Shown here: piece by piece, positions 10,391-20,065 of the stretch
Position numbering within the stretch: the stretch's first letter is position 1
How the letters are laid out: each line of letters begins with the position of its first letter
Assembly (NCBI GenBank): GCA_963753545.1
Contig: CAVWCQ010000008.1
Location: forward strand, 4,121,123 to 4,185,122
Length of the DNA stretch: 64,000 nt
From: CAVWCQ01 sp963753545
GTDB lineage: Bacteria > Chloroflexota > Anaerolineae > Aggregatilineales > Aggregatilineaceae
Direction: 5' to 3'
Program-made: the position numbers and the translations under genes
Notes under the pieces: model-generated
What the model saw: the letters and a program-made list of their open reading frames with translations, nothing else
What the model was told of the DNA's origin: nothing
The model's database searches: none

Positions 10391-11158
10391 CTAACCTCCC
10401 TGTTCCCCAAGATAGGCTTCGATGACTTTTGGATTATTCCGCACTTCCTCTGGCGTTCCTTCGGCAATGGTTGCGCCAAAAACCAGGACTTTGATCTGCT
10501 CACAGATATTCATGACGAGGCGCATCTGGTGTTCGATCAACCAGATGGTAAGATGGAATTCATCCCGTATCCAGTGAATGAAGTCCATCAAGGCTCCAAT
10601 TTCCTTCGGATTCATTCCAGCGGCTGGCTCATCGAGAAGCAGCAGTTTTGGACGGGACGCCATCGCCCGCACAATTTCGACGCGGCGCTGTTCGCCATAG
10701 GGTAGATTCTTGACTGGCTCATAGGCATAGCGTTCCAGTTTAAAGAGCCGCAGAAGGTCCATTGACCGCTCTTCGATGGCCTTTTCTTCCCTGGAATAGC
10801 GGGGCAAGCGCAGAAACGCTTCAGCCAGGGTATAGGTGATATGAGCGTGATGGGCAACCTTGATATTGTCCAGCACAGTCATCATATTCCACAGGCGGAT
10901 CGTCTGGAAAGTTCGGCTGATCCCCATGGAGTTAATCGTATGGGGCGTCAGCCCTACAAGTTCCTGACCCTGGAACAGGATGCTGCCTTCGCTGGCCCGG
11001 TATGCCCCAGTGACCAGATTAAAAACCGTTGTCTTGCCCGCCCCGTTCGGGCCAATGAGGCCAATCAACTCACCCTCGCTGAGATTCAGGTTGAAGTTAT
11101 CTACCGCCAGCAGGCCGCCGAAGTGGTGTGATAAATCCTTAATCTGCAGCAGTGTCAT
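10391..11158 (-). CDS. livG: Branched-chain amino-acid ABC transporter ATPase LivG
   Basis: Second ATPase of the HAAT transporter, 255 aa, intact. Walker A is GPNGAGKTT, signature LPYGEQRRVEIVRAM, Walker B LLLLDEPAAGMN, H-loop WLIEHQMRLVM. The short helical insertion after the Q-loop (SRTFQTIRLWNMMTVLDNIKV) and the C-terminal AYLGE are LivG-like. Its start overlaps the end of livM by 20 bp, so expression is coupled. Confidence 0.93.
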   Translation of the reverse strand: MTLLQIKDLSHHFGGLLAVDNFNLNLSEGELIGLIGPNGAGKTTVFNLVTGAYRASEGSILFQGQELVGLTPHTINSMGISRTFQTIRLWNMMTVLDNIKVAHHAHITYTLAEAFLRLPRYSREEKAIEERSMDLLRLFKLERYAYEPVKNLPYGEQRRVEIVRAMASRPKLLLLDEPAAGMNPKEIGALMDFIHWIRDEFHLTIWLIEHQMRLVMNICEQIKVLVFGATIAEGTPEEVRNNPKVIEAYLGEQGG

Positions 11159-13157
11159 TGCTCACCTCCGGCTGCGACTTTTCCTTGCCTCCCAGGTTCA
11201 TCTTCATCTCGCGAAAGCCGAAAAGACCCTGCGGGCGTTTGAACATCAGGAAGATCAAAATCAGCGGAATAACGACCCATTTCAAAACTTCAAGGGGGCG
11301 GAATGCTTCAATCAATAGGGTGTACAGGACAGCGGCTATGACGGAACCGCTGATACTGCCCATACCGCCCAGGTAGACCATAACCAGCACTTCCGTCGAT
11401 TTTTTGATATCGAACATTCCCGGATTGACGTAGGCCAGGGTATGGACCAGCAGCCCTCCGGACATTCCTGCAATGAATGAGGATACCAGGAAAGCGACGA
11501 GTTTTACGCGGCGTGTATTGATCCCCATCAACTCAGCGGCAACCTCGTCCTCGCGAATGGCGATGATTCCCTTACCAAACGTGGACGATACGAGCGCATA
11601 AATGATCCAGATAGACAAGAGTGTGAACGCAAATATCCACCGATAATTAGTCCAGAGTGGCACGCCGTTCAAACCTCGCGGGCCGCCGACTTTTTCAATG
11701 TTATTGATGACGCCCGTCACGATGAAGTTCACGGCTAACGTGACAATCGCCAGATAGTCACCACGCGTTCTAAAGGAGGGAAATGCCACCAGTAGTCCAG
11801 CTACCGCTGCCGCCACACCGCCAGCAATCAGCGCTATCGTAAAGCCTACGGGCAGTGCCATGTTGGAATGGGTGGATAACAGAGCGCTCCCGAACTCTTT
11901 ACTGTCAGTGAAGGCCCACATCGTCAAGACCGAGGACACATAAGCGCCCACCGCCATAAACCCGGCGTGGCCAACTGAGAACTCACCCATATACCCATTA
12001 ATCAGGTTCAGGCTCACGGCGAGCATGATATTGACGCCGATATAAACCAGCACCAGTTCTCGGTAGTCATTCAGAGAGCGCCAATGTGAAAGGGCCAGAT
12101 AAAGCAACGCGACGGTCAGCAGAACACCAGCCGAACGCGGAAGCAGGCGCAGCAGGCGGTTCGCTGGGCCGCGCAGCAGGAGCGCCACAAGCAGGACAGG
12201 AATGATGAAGAGCACAAGGTCATACTTCAACACATCAATCGACAGGTCAAAGAATCCCTGTTGGCGCGCACTGTGCGTACTCAGCGCGTAGACAAAGTCC
12301 TCACCAAGCCTGTGAATCGCTTCCCACGATGCCCGAAGCGGCGCATCGTACTTATCTTTGGGAGCCGGGAAAAAGGGCGCAAGGATGCCCGAAAAATCGA
12401 GTTTTGAGAATGGAGAAAGAACTTTGTCGATCCCAAACAGGCTCATCTGCTTGCGAAAACCCAGCAGGCGAGAAAATGCCAGCCCTTCGCTGCTCTCCAA
12501 TTCCGAGGCGGCGACGAATCCGATCAGGTAAGCTAATGGGGGAATGCCGTGTAAGGTGTGCCCGATCTGGGCAAAAAACCAGCCGATAATCGCTTTTAAC
12601 CAGCTAAGGGTAAGCTTCAAGATTACAAACGGCCACGCCCAGACCCTGCGAGGCTTTCGGAGGGTCGGCGGCACCAGTCGCGTCAACAACAGGCGGGTAA
12701 CCGGCTCTGGGCGGGGAATAAAGATCTGGATCAATAAACCAACAGCCGCGATCAGGCCAGCATAGAAACCATCTTTTATATAGTCCGCCGCGCCAAGACC
12801 CTCAATGCGGTTCTCAAAATAGAAAGCTCCGAAGTAGTAGCCAATGGCGGCCAGACCGACACACAGGGTGAGATTCGGCACCAGGCGAGAATTACGCGGC
12901 GAGATCAATCCCCATAGGGCCAGCAGTCCAGCACTTGCGGCTGTCACCGGGAATACTTGCAGGAACATGTGCGAGATTTTGACAGGCAGATCCAGGTTAT
13001 CCTGAGTATCCTGCGCCAGACGGTAGCCAGTAGTGGTTTTGCCGTTGTCTAACTGATACCAGGGCATGGCAAAAAATGCGACCAGCATCACGACAGCGCA
13101 CGCCAGCACAAACAGATCGCCAATCGACCAACGAAAACGTAGAGGCGGCTTATTCAC
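11139..13157 (-). CDS. livM: Branched-chain amino-acid ABC permease LivM with a long N-terminal membrane extension
   Basis: 672 aa against 300-420 for ordinary LivM. Start is the GTG at 13157 (VNKPPLRFRW), with AGGAGG six bases upstream; an ATG farther upstream would lie inside livH. The last roughly 290 residues are canonical LivM: LVYIGVNIMLAVSLNLINGYMG, FSVGHAGFMAVGAYVSS and the cytoplasmic EAA-like loop RAIREDEVAAELMGIN. The first roughly 350 residues hold about five further hydrophobic segments (for example LFVLACAVVMLVAFFAM and LFIIPVLLVALLLRG) and a soluble Pro/Arg-rich stretch that I do not recognise. The fusion is in one uninterrupted frame. Confidence 0.88.
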   Translation of the reverse strand: MNKPPLRFRWSIGDLFVLACAVVMLVAFFAMPWYQLDNGKTTTGYRLAQDTQDNLDLPVKISHMFLQVFPVTAASAGLLALWGLISPRNSRLVPNLTLCVGLAAIGYYFGAFYFENRIEGLGAADYIKDGFYAGLIAAVGLLIQIFIPRPEPVTRLLLTRLVPPTLRKPRRVWAWPFVILKLTLSWLKAIIGWFFAQIGHTLHGIPPLAYLIGFVAASELESSEGLAFSRLLGFRKQMSLFGIDKVLSPFSKLDFSGILAPFFPAPKDKYDAPLRASWEAIHRLGEDFVYALSTHSARQQGFFDLSIDVLKYDLVLFIIPVLLVALLLRGPANRLLRLLPRSAGVLLTVALLYLALSHWRSLNDYRELVLVYIGVNIMLAVSLNLINGYMGEFSVGHAGFMAVGAYVSSVLTMWAFTDSKEFGSALLSTHSNMALPVGFTIALIAGGVAAAVAGLLVAFPSFRTRGDYLAIVTLAVNFIVTGVINNIEKVGGPRGLNGVPLWTNYRWIFAFTLLSIWIIYALVSSTFGKGIIAIREDEVAAELMGINTRRVKLVAFLVSSFIAGMSGGLLVHTLAYVNPGMFDIKKSTEVLVMVYLGGMGSISGSVIAAVLYTLLIEAFRPLEVLKWVVIPLILIFLMFKRPQGLFGFREMKMNLGGKEKSQPEVSNDTAAD

Positions 13158-13165
13158 AGGGCCTC

Positions 13166-14062
13166 CTACACTTTCTGGCGTCGCGCCACGCCAAACAAGC
13201 CTGTCGGCTTCACCACCAGAATGAGAAGCAGCAGGCCGAATGCGATGGGATCCCGCCACGTTGATGATATTCCGACACTTTTGCCGTACGCTGGAACAAA
13301 TATTTCCACAAATCCGAGCAGCAGACCACCTAACATAGCCCCGCGAATGTCACCTATTCCCCCCACCACGGCGGCAGTAAAGCATTTCCAGCCAACGCGC
13401 ATGCCCATATAGGGGCTGAGACTCGTGTAGGCCACTCCCCACAGAATGCCTCCGGCAGCAGCCAGGCTGGTTCCCAGGAAAAACGTAATCGAAACAATCT
13501 GATCCTGCGATACACCCATCAAAGGAACAGCAAATCTATCGTAGGAAATGGCCCGCATGGCCATCCCCCATTTCGTTCGTTGAACAATGGTATAAAGACC
13601 GCCAAATAGAAGGAAGGCAAGCACAATAATGATAATTTTGACGTTGCTGACGCTGACACCTGCTTGTTTGTAGACCTCAACTGTAATGAAATTGGTGGGG
13701 TAACGTCGCGGGTCAGCGCCCGTCAGAGCCAACATGCCATTTTCAAGCAGCAGTCCCACTCCTAAGGCCGTGATGACTGCCGATAGGCGAGATGCCTTTC
13801 GCAGCGGTTTATAAGCGAATCGCTCGATTCCAACGCCCAAAAATCCAGTCACGATCATGGCGAGCAGGAGCGTAGGCACAAAAGGAAGTCCCAACGCAAA
13901 CCCGCCAAGCACGCCCATAAATGCGCCAAACATGAAGATGTCGCCGTGAGCGAAGTTGATCAGAAGCAGAACGCCATAAACCATCGAGTAGCCGAGTGCG
14001 ATAAGGGCATAGAGACTTCCTAACTGTAGTGCGTTAAAAAGCTGTTGTACAAAAAACTGCAT
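13166..14062 (-). CDS. livH: Branched-chain amino-acid ABC transporter permease LivH
   Basis: Intact 298-aa inner-membrane permease. MQFFVQQLFNALQLGSLYAL, INFAHGDIFMFGAFMG and the loop KWGMAMRAISYDRFAVPLMGV are standard LivH features, ending in VVKPTGLFG. It forms the transmembrane channel with LivM and is followed by livM after 8 bp. Confidence 0.92.
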   Translation of the reverse strand: MQFFVQQLFNALQLGSLYALIALGYSMVYGVLLLINFAHGDIFMFGAFMGVLGGFALGLPFVPTLLLAMIVTGFLGVGIERFAYKPLRKASRLSAVITALGVGLLLENGMLALTGADPRRYPTNFITVEVYKQAGVSVSNVKIIIIVLAFLLFGGLYTIVQRTKWGMAMRAISYDRFAVPLMGVSQDQIVSITFFLGTSLAAAGGILWGVAYTSLSPYMGMRVGWKCFTAAVVGGIGDIRGAMLGGLLLGFVEIFVPAYGKSVGISSTWRDPIAFGLLLLILVVKPTGLFGVARRQKV

Positions 14063-14100
14063 TTGTAATCTCTCCCGGCGCTATGACAAATTCAGCAGAA

Positions 14101-14128
14101 GAGCGCCCCAAAACAATCTGGGGCGCTC
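14101..14128. promoter_or_regulatory. Intercistronic hairpin between livK and livH
   Basis: A perfect 10-bp inverted repeat (GAGCGCCCCA / TGGGGCGCTC, 8-nt loop) without a T-run on the minus strand. It is likely an mRNA-stabilising or partial attenuator element that raises the binding protein relative to the permeases. Confidence 0.5.
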
Positions 14129-14138
14129 GGCAACCGGA

Positions 14139-15336
14139 TTATTCACTTTCAGGTGGGAAACCAGCCGGACAAGCGGAGTCGTAGTAGGTAAAAGCACCGT
14201 CTTTGATCTGGATGATCACCGCGCACTTGATGGGATCCCCCTGCTCATCGAAGCTCATGATGCCAGTCACGCCTTCGTAGTTCTGAATCTCGGCAAGGGC
14301 ATTGCGGATATCTTCACGCTCAAGCGAGTTCGCGTTTCTGATGGCGGTGAACAGCAGTTGGAAGGCGTCATAGGTCAGCGCGGCGACATCATCTGGCTTG
14401 GCCCCATACAGCTCTTCGTAGGCCTTGATAAACGTCTGTCCAACCTCGGTAGCAATATCGGGCGCGTAATGCGTGCTGAAGTACAGCCCATTGCAGGCCT
14501 CACCGCACAAGTCGAGTAGATCCGGCGTACCCCAGCTATCACTACCGACAATATCTCCTTCATAACCGAGTTCGCGTGCTTGCTGGACAATCAGCGGAAC
14601 TTCGTTGTAATACTGCGGCACAAACAGCACATCCGGGTTAGCGTTGATGATGTTGGTGAGCTGTGAGCTGAAATCGGTATCGCCCGTGGTAAAGCTTTCA
14701 AACGAAACGACATCGACACCTACTTCTGTGGCAGCATCCCGGAAGTTCTCGGCCAGGCCCTTTGGGATAGTCACTGGCTACGTCGTAGAGCACTGCCGCT
14801 GTCTTCGCGCCAAATTTACTGGCCACAAAGTTCGCCATGACCCGTCCCTGGAACGGATCGAGGAAGGCGACGCGGAATACCCAGGGGCGATCCAATGTCG
14901 TGTTCGGGTTGGTAGACCAGGGGCTGATCATCGGCGTTTCGCGGTCATTAGCGACCTGTCCAGCGGGAACAGCCTGCTTGCTGGCCTGCGGGCCGATGAT
15001 GGCGATCACTTCTTCATCAACAATCAGCCGGGTTGCTACTGCGACCGCTGACTCTGCTTTTGTCTCGTCGTCTTCCGTGAGGATCACGACCTCGTAGTTC
15101 TCGCCATCAATTTCGAGGCCGCATTGTGCGTTAATCTCATCCACTGCCATTTGGGCTGCTTCGACTGTACTTTGCCCAACCTTTGGAAGGTCGCCGGTCA
15201 GTGAGGCGATCACACCAATGACGGCTTCGCCAGCGAAGTTACAATCCTCCTGGGCAACGACCGCTGCGGGCTGGGGGCCTACGGCGACCAATACCAGGAC
15301 CAGAGCAAGAGCCAAAATACCTAGACGTTTGGACAT
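14139..15336 (-). CDS. livK: Branched-chain amino-acid binding protein LivK-like (one frameshift)
   Basis: Extracellular receptor (Peripla_BP_6), about 398 aa. Start is the ATG at 15336 (MSKRLGILALALVLVLVAV), a clear signal peptide ending near VVAQ. The segment AVIGVIASLTGDLPKVGQST, IIGPQASKQAVPAG and RVAFLDPFQGRVMANF are typical of type I amino-acid receptors. The second lobe is in another frame after a +1 shift near 14765 and continues with FESFTTGDTDFSSQL and the C-terminal GVTGIMSFDEQGDP. Four cysteines suggest disulfides in the exported protein. First gene of the liv operon. Confidence 0.88.
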
Positions 15337-15651
15337 TTTTCTTCTCTGCCTCCATAAAATGAAAGACACAATTATCAGACTGCCGGACGATAGACTGATA
15401 AACATTCATTGAGAGAAAAGAGGTCCGAAAATAAAAGGCATTATTGCCGTTAGGCGTGAATGTACGTGAATCGAATTCGCTGCCGGTTGAATGTGTTCTG
15501 GTGAGGCCCCATAATTCTTGTTAAGTAAAAATGTGCTAACGGAAATTGAAATTTCATTGTAGTCTAAGGTGACAGAATAACACAAATGCATTGTCCTCAA
15601 CACTGTGTAAACATACTAAGACTGCTGGCCAATGTCCTTAAGGAGTTGGGA
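15337..15651. other. Divergent intergenic region livK / alr
   Basis: 315 bp, AT-richer than the flanks, between divergently transcribed livK and alanine racemase genes. It must hold both promoters, but I see no convincing consensus pair, operator or riboswitch. The alr ribosome site AAGGAG is at 15640-15645. Confidence 0.4.
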
Positions 15652-16792
15652 ATGGCTCTTGCTTCCGAAACCTTTAGGCCACTTACCTATATCGAAGTTG
15701 ACCTTAATGCTATTGCGCACAATATTCGCGCTATCAAAGCTTTTATTGGTCCGCGAGTCAGCCTGTTTGCAGTGGTCAAGGCGAATGCCTATGGTCATGG
15801 GGCAGTCGAGGTAGCCTCCACTGCTTTGCGCAGCGGCGCGTCACGCCTCGCTGTTGCGCGGGTGAATGAGGGAATCGAGCTGCGGAAAGCGGGTCTCAGC
15901 GCGCCAATTCTGGTGATGGGCTTCACGCTGCCCGCCGAGGTGGAGTCGGCAATCGCCCATGATCTGACTCTGACCGTTACTGAAGCGTTCATCGTTGAGA
16001 TGCTGTCGGCCCGTGCGGTGGCTCTTGGGAAAAAGGTCGCAGTCCATGTCAAAGTGGATACGGGTATGGGGCGCTTCGGTTTGCTGCCCGAAGAAGTCAC
16101 TCCGTTTGTAGATCGCCTGGCCGCGCTTGCCCGGTATTATCCTGGAAGGGGTTTTTAGCCACTTCGCGGCAGCCGATTCCGCCGATGCAAGCTATACCCG
16201 GCAGCAGTATCAAACGTTTTTAGATGTCTTGTCTGCACTAGCTGATTATTCAATCCCGCTGCGCCATATCGCCAACAGCGCGGCGACCCTTGCTTTACCG
16301 GAAACGCACCTGGATGCTGTCCGCGCCGGAATTGCCATCTACGGTTTGCGGCCCTCAAATGAAGTTGAGCCCTCTGTTTCTCTCAAGCCTGCTCTCAGCC
16401 TCAAGAGTCATGTAGCGCGTATTCGCACGCTGCCCGCTGGCTCCGGCATCAGTTATGGGCGCACCTATATCACGCCGCATGCGATGCCTGTTGCCTTGAT
16501 TCCGGTAGGTTATGGTGACGGCTACCACCGGCTCAACTCAAATCGCGGAGCAGTCCTCATCCGCGGCAAACGTGCGCCGATTGTCGGGCGCGTTTGTATG
16601 GATCAGTTTTCTGTAGACCTGTCGGAGATTGGTCCAGTAAGGATCAATGACGAGGTGGTACTCATCGGGCATCAGGATCGAGCCGAACTCTCTGCCGAGG
16701 AGGTCGCAACCTGGGCCGAAACGATCAATTACGAGGTTACCACGTCGCTGCTACCGCGCGTTCCCCGCTTTTATAAGACAGAGCAACCTTAG
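15652..16792 (+). CDS. alr: Alanine racemase (one frameshift)
   Basis: PLP enzyme converting L- to D-alanine for peptidoglycan, about 380 aa. Start at ATG 15652 with AAGGAG seven bases upstream. The PLP lysine is in FAVVKANAYGHG (Lys about 43). HVKVDTGMGRFG and, after a +1 shift near 16130, GVFSHFAAAD, SAATLALP, RAGIAIYGL, the catalytic-tyrosine motif SGISYGRTY and GRVCMDQFSVDL are all present in the right order. Only the frame is broken, so the enzyme is probably intact in the organism. It overlaps the convergent histidine-kinase gene by 4 bp. Confidence 0.92.
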
Positions 16793-18252
16793 GGTAGGGT
16801 TGTGCTGAGCGGCCAGCGTACGGTAACTGTTGTTCCCTGCCCTGGTCCCGCGCTGGTTATGTCAATCTGTGCCCCGTACGCTTCAACAATGGACTGGGCG
16901 AGCGACAAACCGAGGCCCGTTCCCGGAATAGAACGTGAGCGTGATTTGTCAGCGCGGTAAAAGCGCTCGAAAACATGGGGAAGATATTCTGGCGCGATGC
17001 CTTGTCCGGAATCTTTGACGGACAGGACTGCCTCGTTTCCATCCACGCGGATAGCCCACGTGATTATGCCTCCCGGTGGTGTGTATTTGATCGCATTTTC
17101 CAGCAAATTGCGGAACAAAATGATCAGGTGGTTCAGGCTGGCACTGACTGAGACAGGTGATTCAACATCCATATCCAATCGCAAGTTTATATCTTGCTCT
17201 CGGGCTTGCTCCAGCATAGACGCGTACAGGCTGTGAGCAAACCGTTCGAGATCAATTTGCTCCTGCCCGGTTTCGGCTCGCTTGGCATCGAACCGAGAGA
17301 GCAGGACAAGATCATCCACCAATTCACTCAGGCGCGTTAACTCGTCGTCCAATTCCAGAATGTACTGGTCGTGTGTAGCAGGATCGAGCGAGGCATCACG
17401 GCGCAGCGCCTCGGTTCGCAAACGCATGGTCGTTAACGGCGTGCGGAGTTCGTGCGAGGTATTGCTGGCAAAAGCGCGTTGTTCCTCAATCATAGCCTGA
17501 ACCTGTTCAGCCATCTGGTTGAAGGCTTGAGCGACCGCGGCGATCTCATCACGTCCCTGGTATGTCACCCGGTGTGAAAGTTCCCCACGCGACAACCGGA
17601 GAGCCGAATCGCGCAGTTTTTCGAGCGGGCGGATGAGTGAGGTAGACAGCCAGACACTGGCGAGCAGCGCGACAGCCGAAATTCCGGCTACTCCCAGTCC
17701 CAGTGTTTCCCATCGTTTGCGGACCGCCTGCTGAAGATGGCTGGCTGGTTCGCTCATCTGAACGTAACCGACAAAGGATCGACTGCGGACGATAGGAGCG
17801 GCAGTAAAAAGCATTTCCCGCCCGCGTTCGTCCTTACGCTGATCAACCGTGACTACATTCTGACTGGCTGCGACCATTTCAGGATATTGTTTCAGTTCGT
17901 CTGGCAGGGGATATCCTTGCGGCGGCACCCCATCCTGCCGGGGGCGATCATTGGGGGATTCGCGTCCTGTCTGGACCAGGATCAATTTGAGACTGGTATC
18001 AGATCGTGGGTTCAGGCCGCTCAGAGCTTCGGCCAACTGCGCCTCGGTTGGAATCACATCTGGCTCGCCTTGTGCGACTTCTACCAACCCGCGTGTAACC
18101 AGAACAACCTCGTTGGTCAGCCTCAATTCATAATCGCGCCGGGCCGTGCTGGAAATCTGTTGTCCAGCGAGCAGAGCTAACCCGCCAAATCCAAGCACAA
18201 TCAACCCTGCATAGGCGATAATGAGGCGAATTCGGAGGCTGTACTGTCTCAC
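16789..18252 (-). CDS. Membrane sensor histidine kinase
   Basis: 487 aa, intact. Order: membrane helix about 8-28, extracytoplasmic sensor of about 150 residues with no recognised fold, second helix about 186-203, HAMP 205-257, HisKA with the phospho-acceptor in FASNTSHELRTPLTT (His about 267), and HATPase with NLLENAIKYTPPGG, VKDSGQGIAPEYLPHVFERFY and GTGLGLSLAQSIVEAYG. It starts 10 bp after the response regulator stop, forming one operon. The neighbourhood (PDZ protein, HtrA) suggests an envelope-stress or surface signal, which is an inference. Confidence 0.92.
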   Translation of the reverse strand: MRQYSLRIRLIIAYAGLIVLGFGGLALLAGQQISSTARRDYELRLTNEVVLVTRGLVEVAQGEPDVIPTEAQLAEALSGLNPRSDTSLKLILVQTGRESPNDRPRQDGVPPQGYPLPDELKQYPEMVAASQNVVTVDQRKDERGREMLFTAAPIVRSRSFVGYVQMSEPASHLQQAVRKRWETLGLGVAGISAVALLASVWLSTSLIRPLEKLRDSALRLSRGELSHRVTYQGRDEIAAVAQAFNQMAEQVQAMIEEQRAFASNTSHELRTPLTTMRLRTEALRRDASLDPATHDQYILELDDELTRLSELVDDLVLLSRFDAKRAETGQEQIDLERFAHSLYASMLEQAREQDINLRLDMDVESPVSVSASLNHLIILFRNLLENAIKYTPPGGIITWAIRVDGNEAVLSVKDSGQGIAPEYLPHVFERFYRADKSRSRSIPGTGLGLSLAQSIVEAYGAQIDITSAGPGQGTTVTVRWPLSTTLP

Positions 18253-18262
18253 ATGGGTCTCC

Positions 18263-18952
18263 TTATGACACGACGAAGCGGTAGCCCACCCCGCGCACGG
18301 TCTGGATCAACTCCGGGTTACCTGGGTCATCTTCCAGTTTTTCGCGCAGCCAGCGGATATGCACATCGAGTGTTCGCATGTCACCTAACCAATCCGTGCC
18401 CCACACCTGATCAAAAATCTGAGCGCGCGTCACAACCTGTCCCGCGTTGAGCAGCAACAGACTTAACAGTTCAAATTCCTTATACCGTAAAGGCAAAACC
18501 CTGCCCCCTTTGGTTACCTGTCTGCTTTCCAGGCTGAGACTGATATCGCGGATGGTGATCATCTGCGGCTGTTTGGCGCTTTGGGTATCCATCTCCACGC
18601 GCCTCAGCAGAGCTTTGATGCGCGCCATCAGTTCTCGTGTGCTAAACGGCTTGGTCAAATAATCATCCGCGCCTAGTTCCAGCCCCAGCACCCGATCTAC
18701 CTCATCACTCAGCGCCGTGAGCATCAGAATTGGTACGGTGCTGTGCTTGCGGATGGATTTACAAACCTCCCAGCCATCCATCTCTGGCAGCAGAATGTCG
18801 AGAATAATCAGGTCGAGAGTCGGGTCAAGAGCTAACTGGTATCCTGTGGCCCCATCGGTTGCGGTTTTAACCTGATAGCCCCCGGTAGTCAGCGCCCGCA
18901 CGACAGGCCCTTGAATAAGTGGATCGTCCTCTATGAGCAATATCTGCGCCAC
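18263..18952 (-). CDS. OmpR/PhoB-family response regulator
   Basis: 229 aa with a GTG start at 18952 (VAQILLIEDDPLIQ), chosen because GAGGAAA lies just upstream and the length is then standard. Receiver domain with acidic pair Glu8/Asp9-10, phospho-Asp about 52 in LIILDILLPEMDG, Thr in MLTALSD and Lys in DDYLTKPFS. The C-terminal winged helix carries LRYKEFELLSLLLLNAGQVV and VDVHIRWLREKL-type recognition elements, ending TVRGVGYRF. Likely target: the two matching TTTAAG arrays at 19021-19062 and 21261-21302. Confidence 0.93.
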   Translation of the reverse strand: MAQILLIEDDPLIQGPVVRALTTGGYQVKTATDGATGYQLALDPTLDLIILDILLPEMDGWEVCKSIRKHSTVPILMLTALSDEVDRVLGLELGADDYLTKPFSTRELMARIKALLRRVEMDTQSAKQPQMITIRDISLSLESRQVTKGGRVLPLRYKEFELLSLLLLNAGQVVTRAQIFDQVWGTDWLGDMRTLDVHIRWLREKLEDDPGNPELIQTVRGVGYRFVVS

Positions 18953-19020
18953 TGGATTTCCTCGTGTTGTTCCTGAAGTGCCTTCATTGTGGCACTTTCC
19001 TACTCGGTAATCAATCCATG

Positions 19021-19062
19021 TTAAAGAAGATTTAAGGTTATTTGAGGTGGCGATAACCATAA
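19021..19062. promoter_or_regulatory. Three-half-site TTTAAG operator, copy 1
   Basis: TTAAAG at 19021, TTTAAG at 19031 and TTTGAG at 19041 are spaced exactly 10 bp, followed by ATAACCATAA at 19053-19062. A second copy with the same geometry lies at 21261-21302. Direct repeats at about one helical turn are the usual binding mode of OmpR/PhoB regulators. The site lies between the response regulator gene and the divergent PDZ gene. Confidence 0.65.
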
Positions 19063-19143
19063 GCCCGCCAGAACGTCATACAGTAGAGAGAGTTTAATGG
19101 AAAGGTCTGGCCGATGGGGCTGGGCCAACAAACGGGAGGCTCT

Positions 19144-19984
19144 ATGCGTAAAGTAACAGGTATCGGTCTTGTGTTGATTTTAGCGCTCTCAGCGGTGATC
19201 ACGGGCACGATTTTTGCCCAGGACGGTGGCACGACTCAGAATCAGAAGACGTGGCTGGGCGTTCGTTTAGCCGAAACAGAAGACGGAGTCGTTGTCAGAG
19301 CAGGTGTCGCCCGGTTCCCCCGCTGAGGCTGGTGGGCTGCTTGTTGGCGATGTAATCGTCAGCTTGGACGGCGAAGCAGTTGACTCGGCGGAAGCATTCG
19401 TACAGGCTGTCGAGGCTCACGCGTCGGGAGATACGATCTCGGTTGTGGTAACGCGTGACGGCAGCGAAAGCACGCTTGATATTGAACTCGGCACAGTTCC
19501 GGCGAACGAGCGCGGCGGCAAAGACGATCTGTTTGCAAGCGGCGACCTTGATCCCCAGGTAATGGCTGAAATGGTGCTGCATGTCGAACTGGACACCGTT
19601 GACAATGGGTATCAGGTTCTTGCAGGCCGTATGCGCGACCAGTCTGATCTTCAGGTTGGCGACGTAATTACCGCTGTAAACGATACCCCCATCCAGGACG
19701 TTGATTGGGCAGCGCTGGTGGCAAGCCAGACGAGTGCAGATAGCACCACTCTGACGCTCACAGTACAGCGCGATAGCGCGGAAGTAACCGTTGAACTCCC
19801 ACTTTTCGCCGGACGTGGTGGCCCTGACTTCCGTGGACACGGTGGGCGGCAAGGCGAAGCCCCTCAAGACGGCGGACAACTTGATGATGGCCAGCAGCCC
19901 GGTAATGGTCAACAATCTGATCAGCAAGGTAGTAGTACCAGCACCAGCGGATCGATCCTAAAATCAAATAGTGTACCTGCATAA
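19144..19984 (+). CDS. Secreted double-PDZ protein (one frameshift)
   Basis: About 280 aa. ATG at 19144 with GGGAGG upstream; signal peptide MRKVTGIGLVLILALSAVI ending near FAQ. After a +1 shift near 19294 two PDZ domains follow: first around SPAEAGGLLVGDVIVSLDGE, second around DLQVGDVITAVNDTPIQDVDW. The C-terminal tail is rich in Gly, Gln, Asp and Ser and looks disordered. There is no protease domain, so it may be a partner or adaptor for the HtrA protease encoded next. It is transcribed divergently from the two-component genes. Confidence 0.75.
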
Positions 19985-20014
19985 AGATCACAGATCACAC
20001 ATCGTCCATTCTCA

Positions 20015-20046
20015 TTCGAGGGCTGCTGCTCAGCCCTCGAACGTTT
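20015..20046 (+). terminator. Hairpin between the PDZ gene and htrA
   Basis: Perfect 11-bp stem TTCGAGGGCTG / CAGCCCTCGAA with a 5-nt loop, followed by CGTTTTGG. The T tract is short, so this may be a partial terminator giving lower htrA expression rather than a full stop. Confidence 0.5.
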
Positions 20047-20065
20047 TGGCGGAGGTTCAGAAGGT

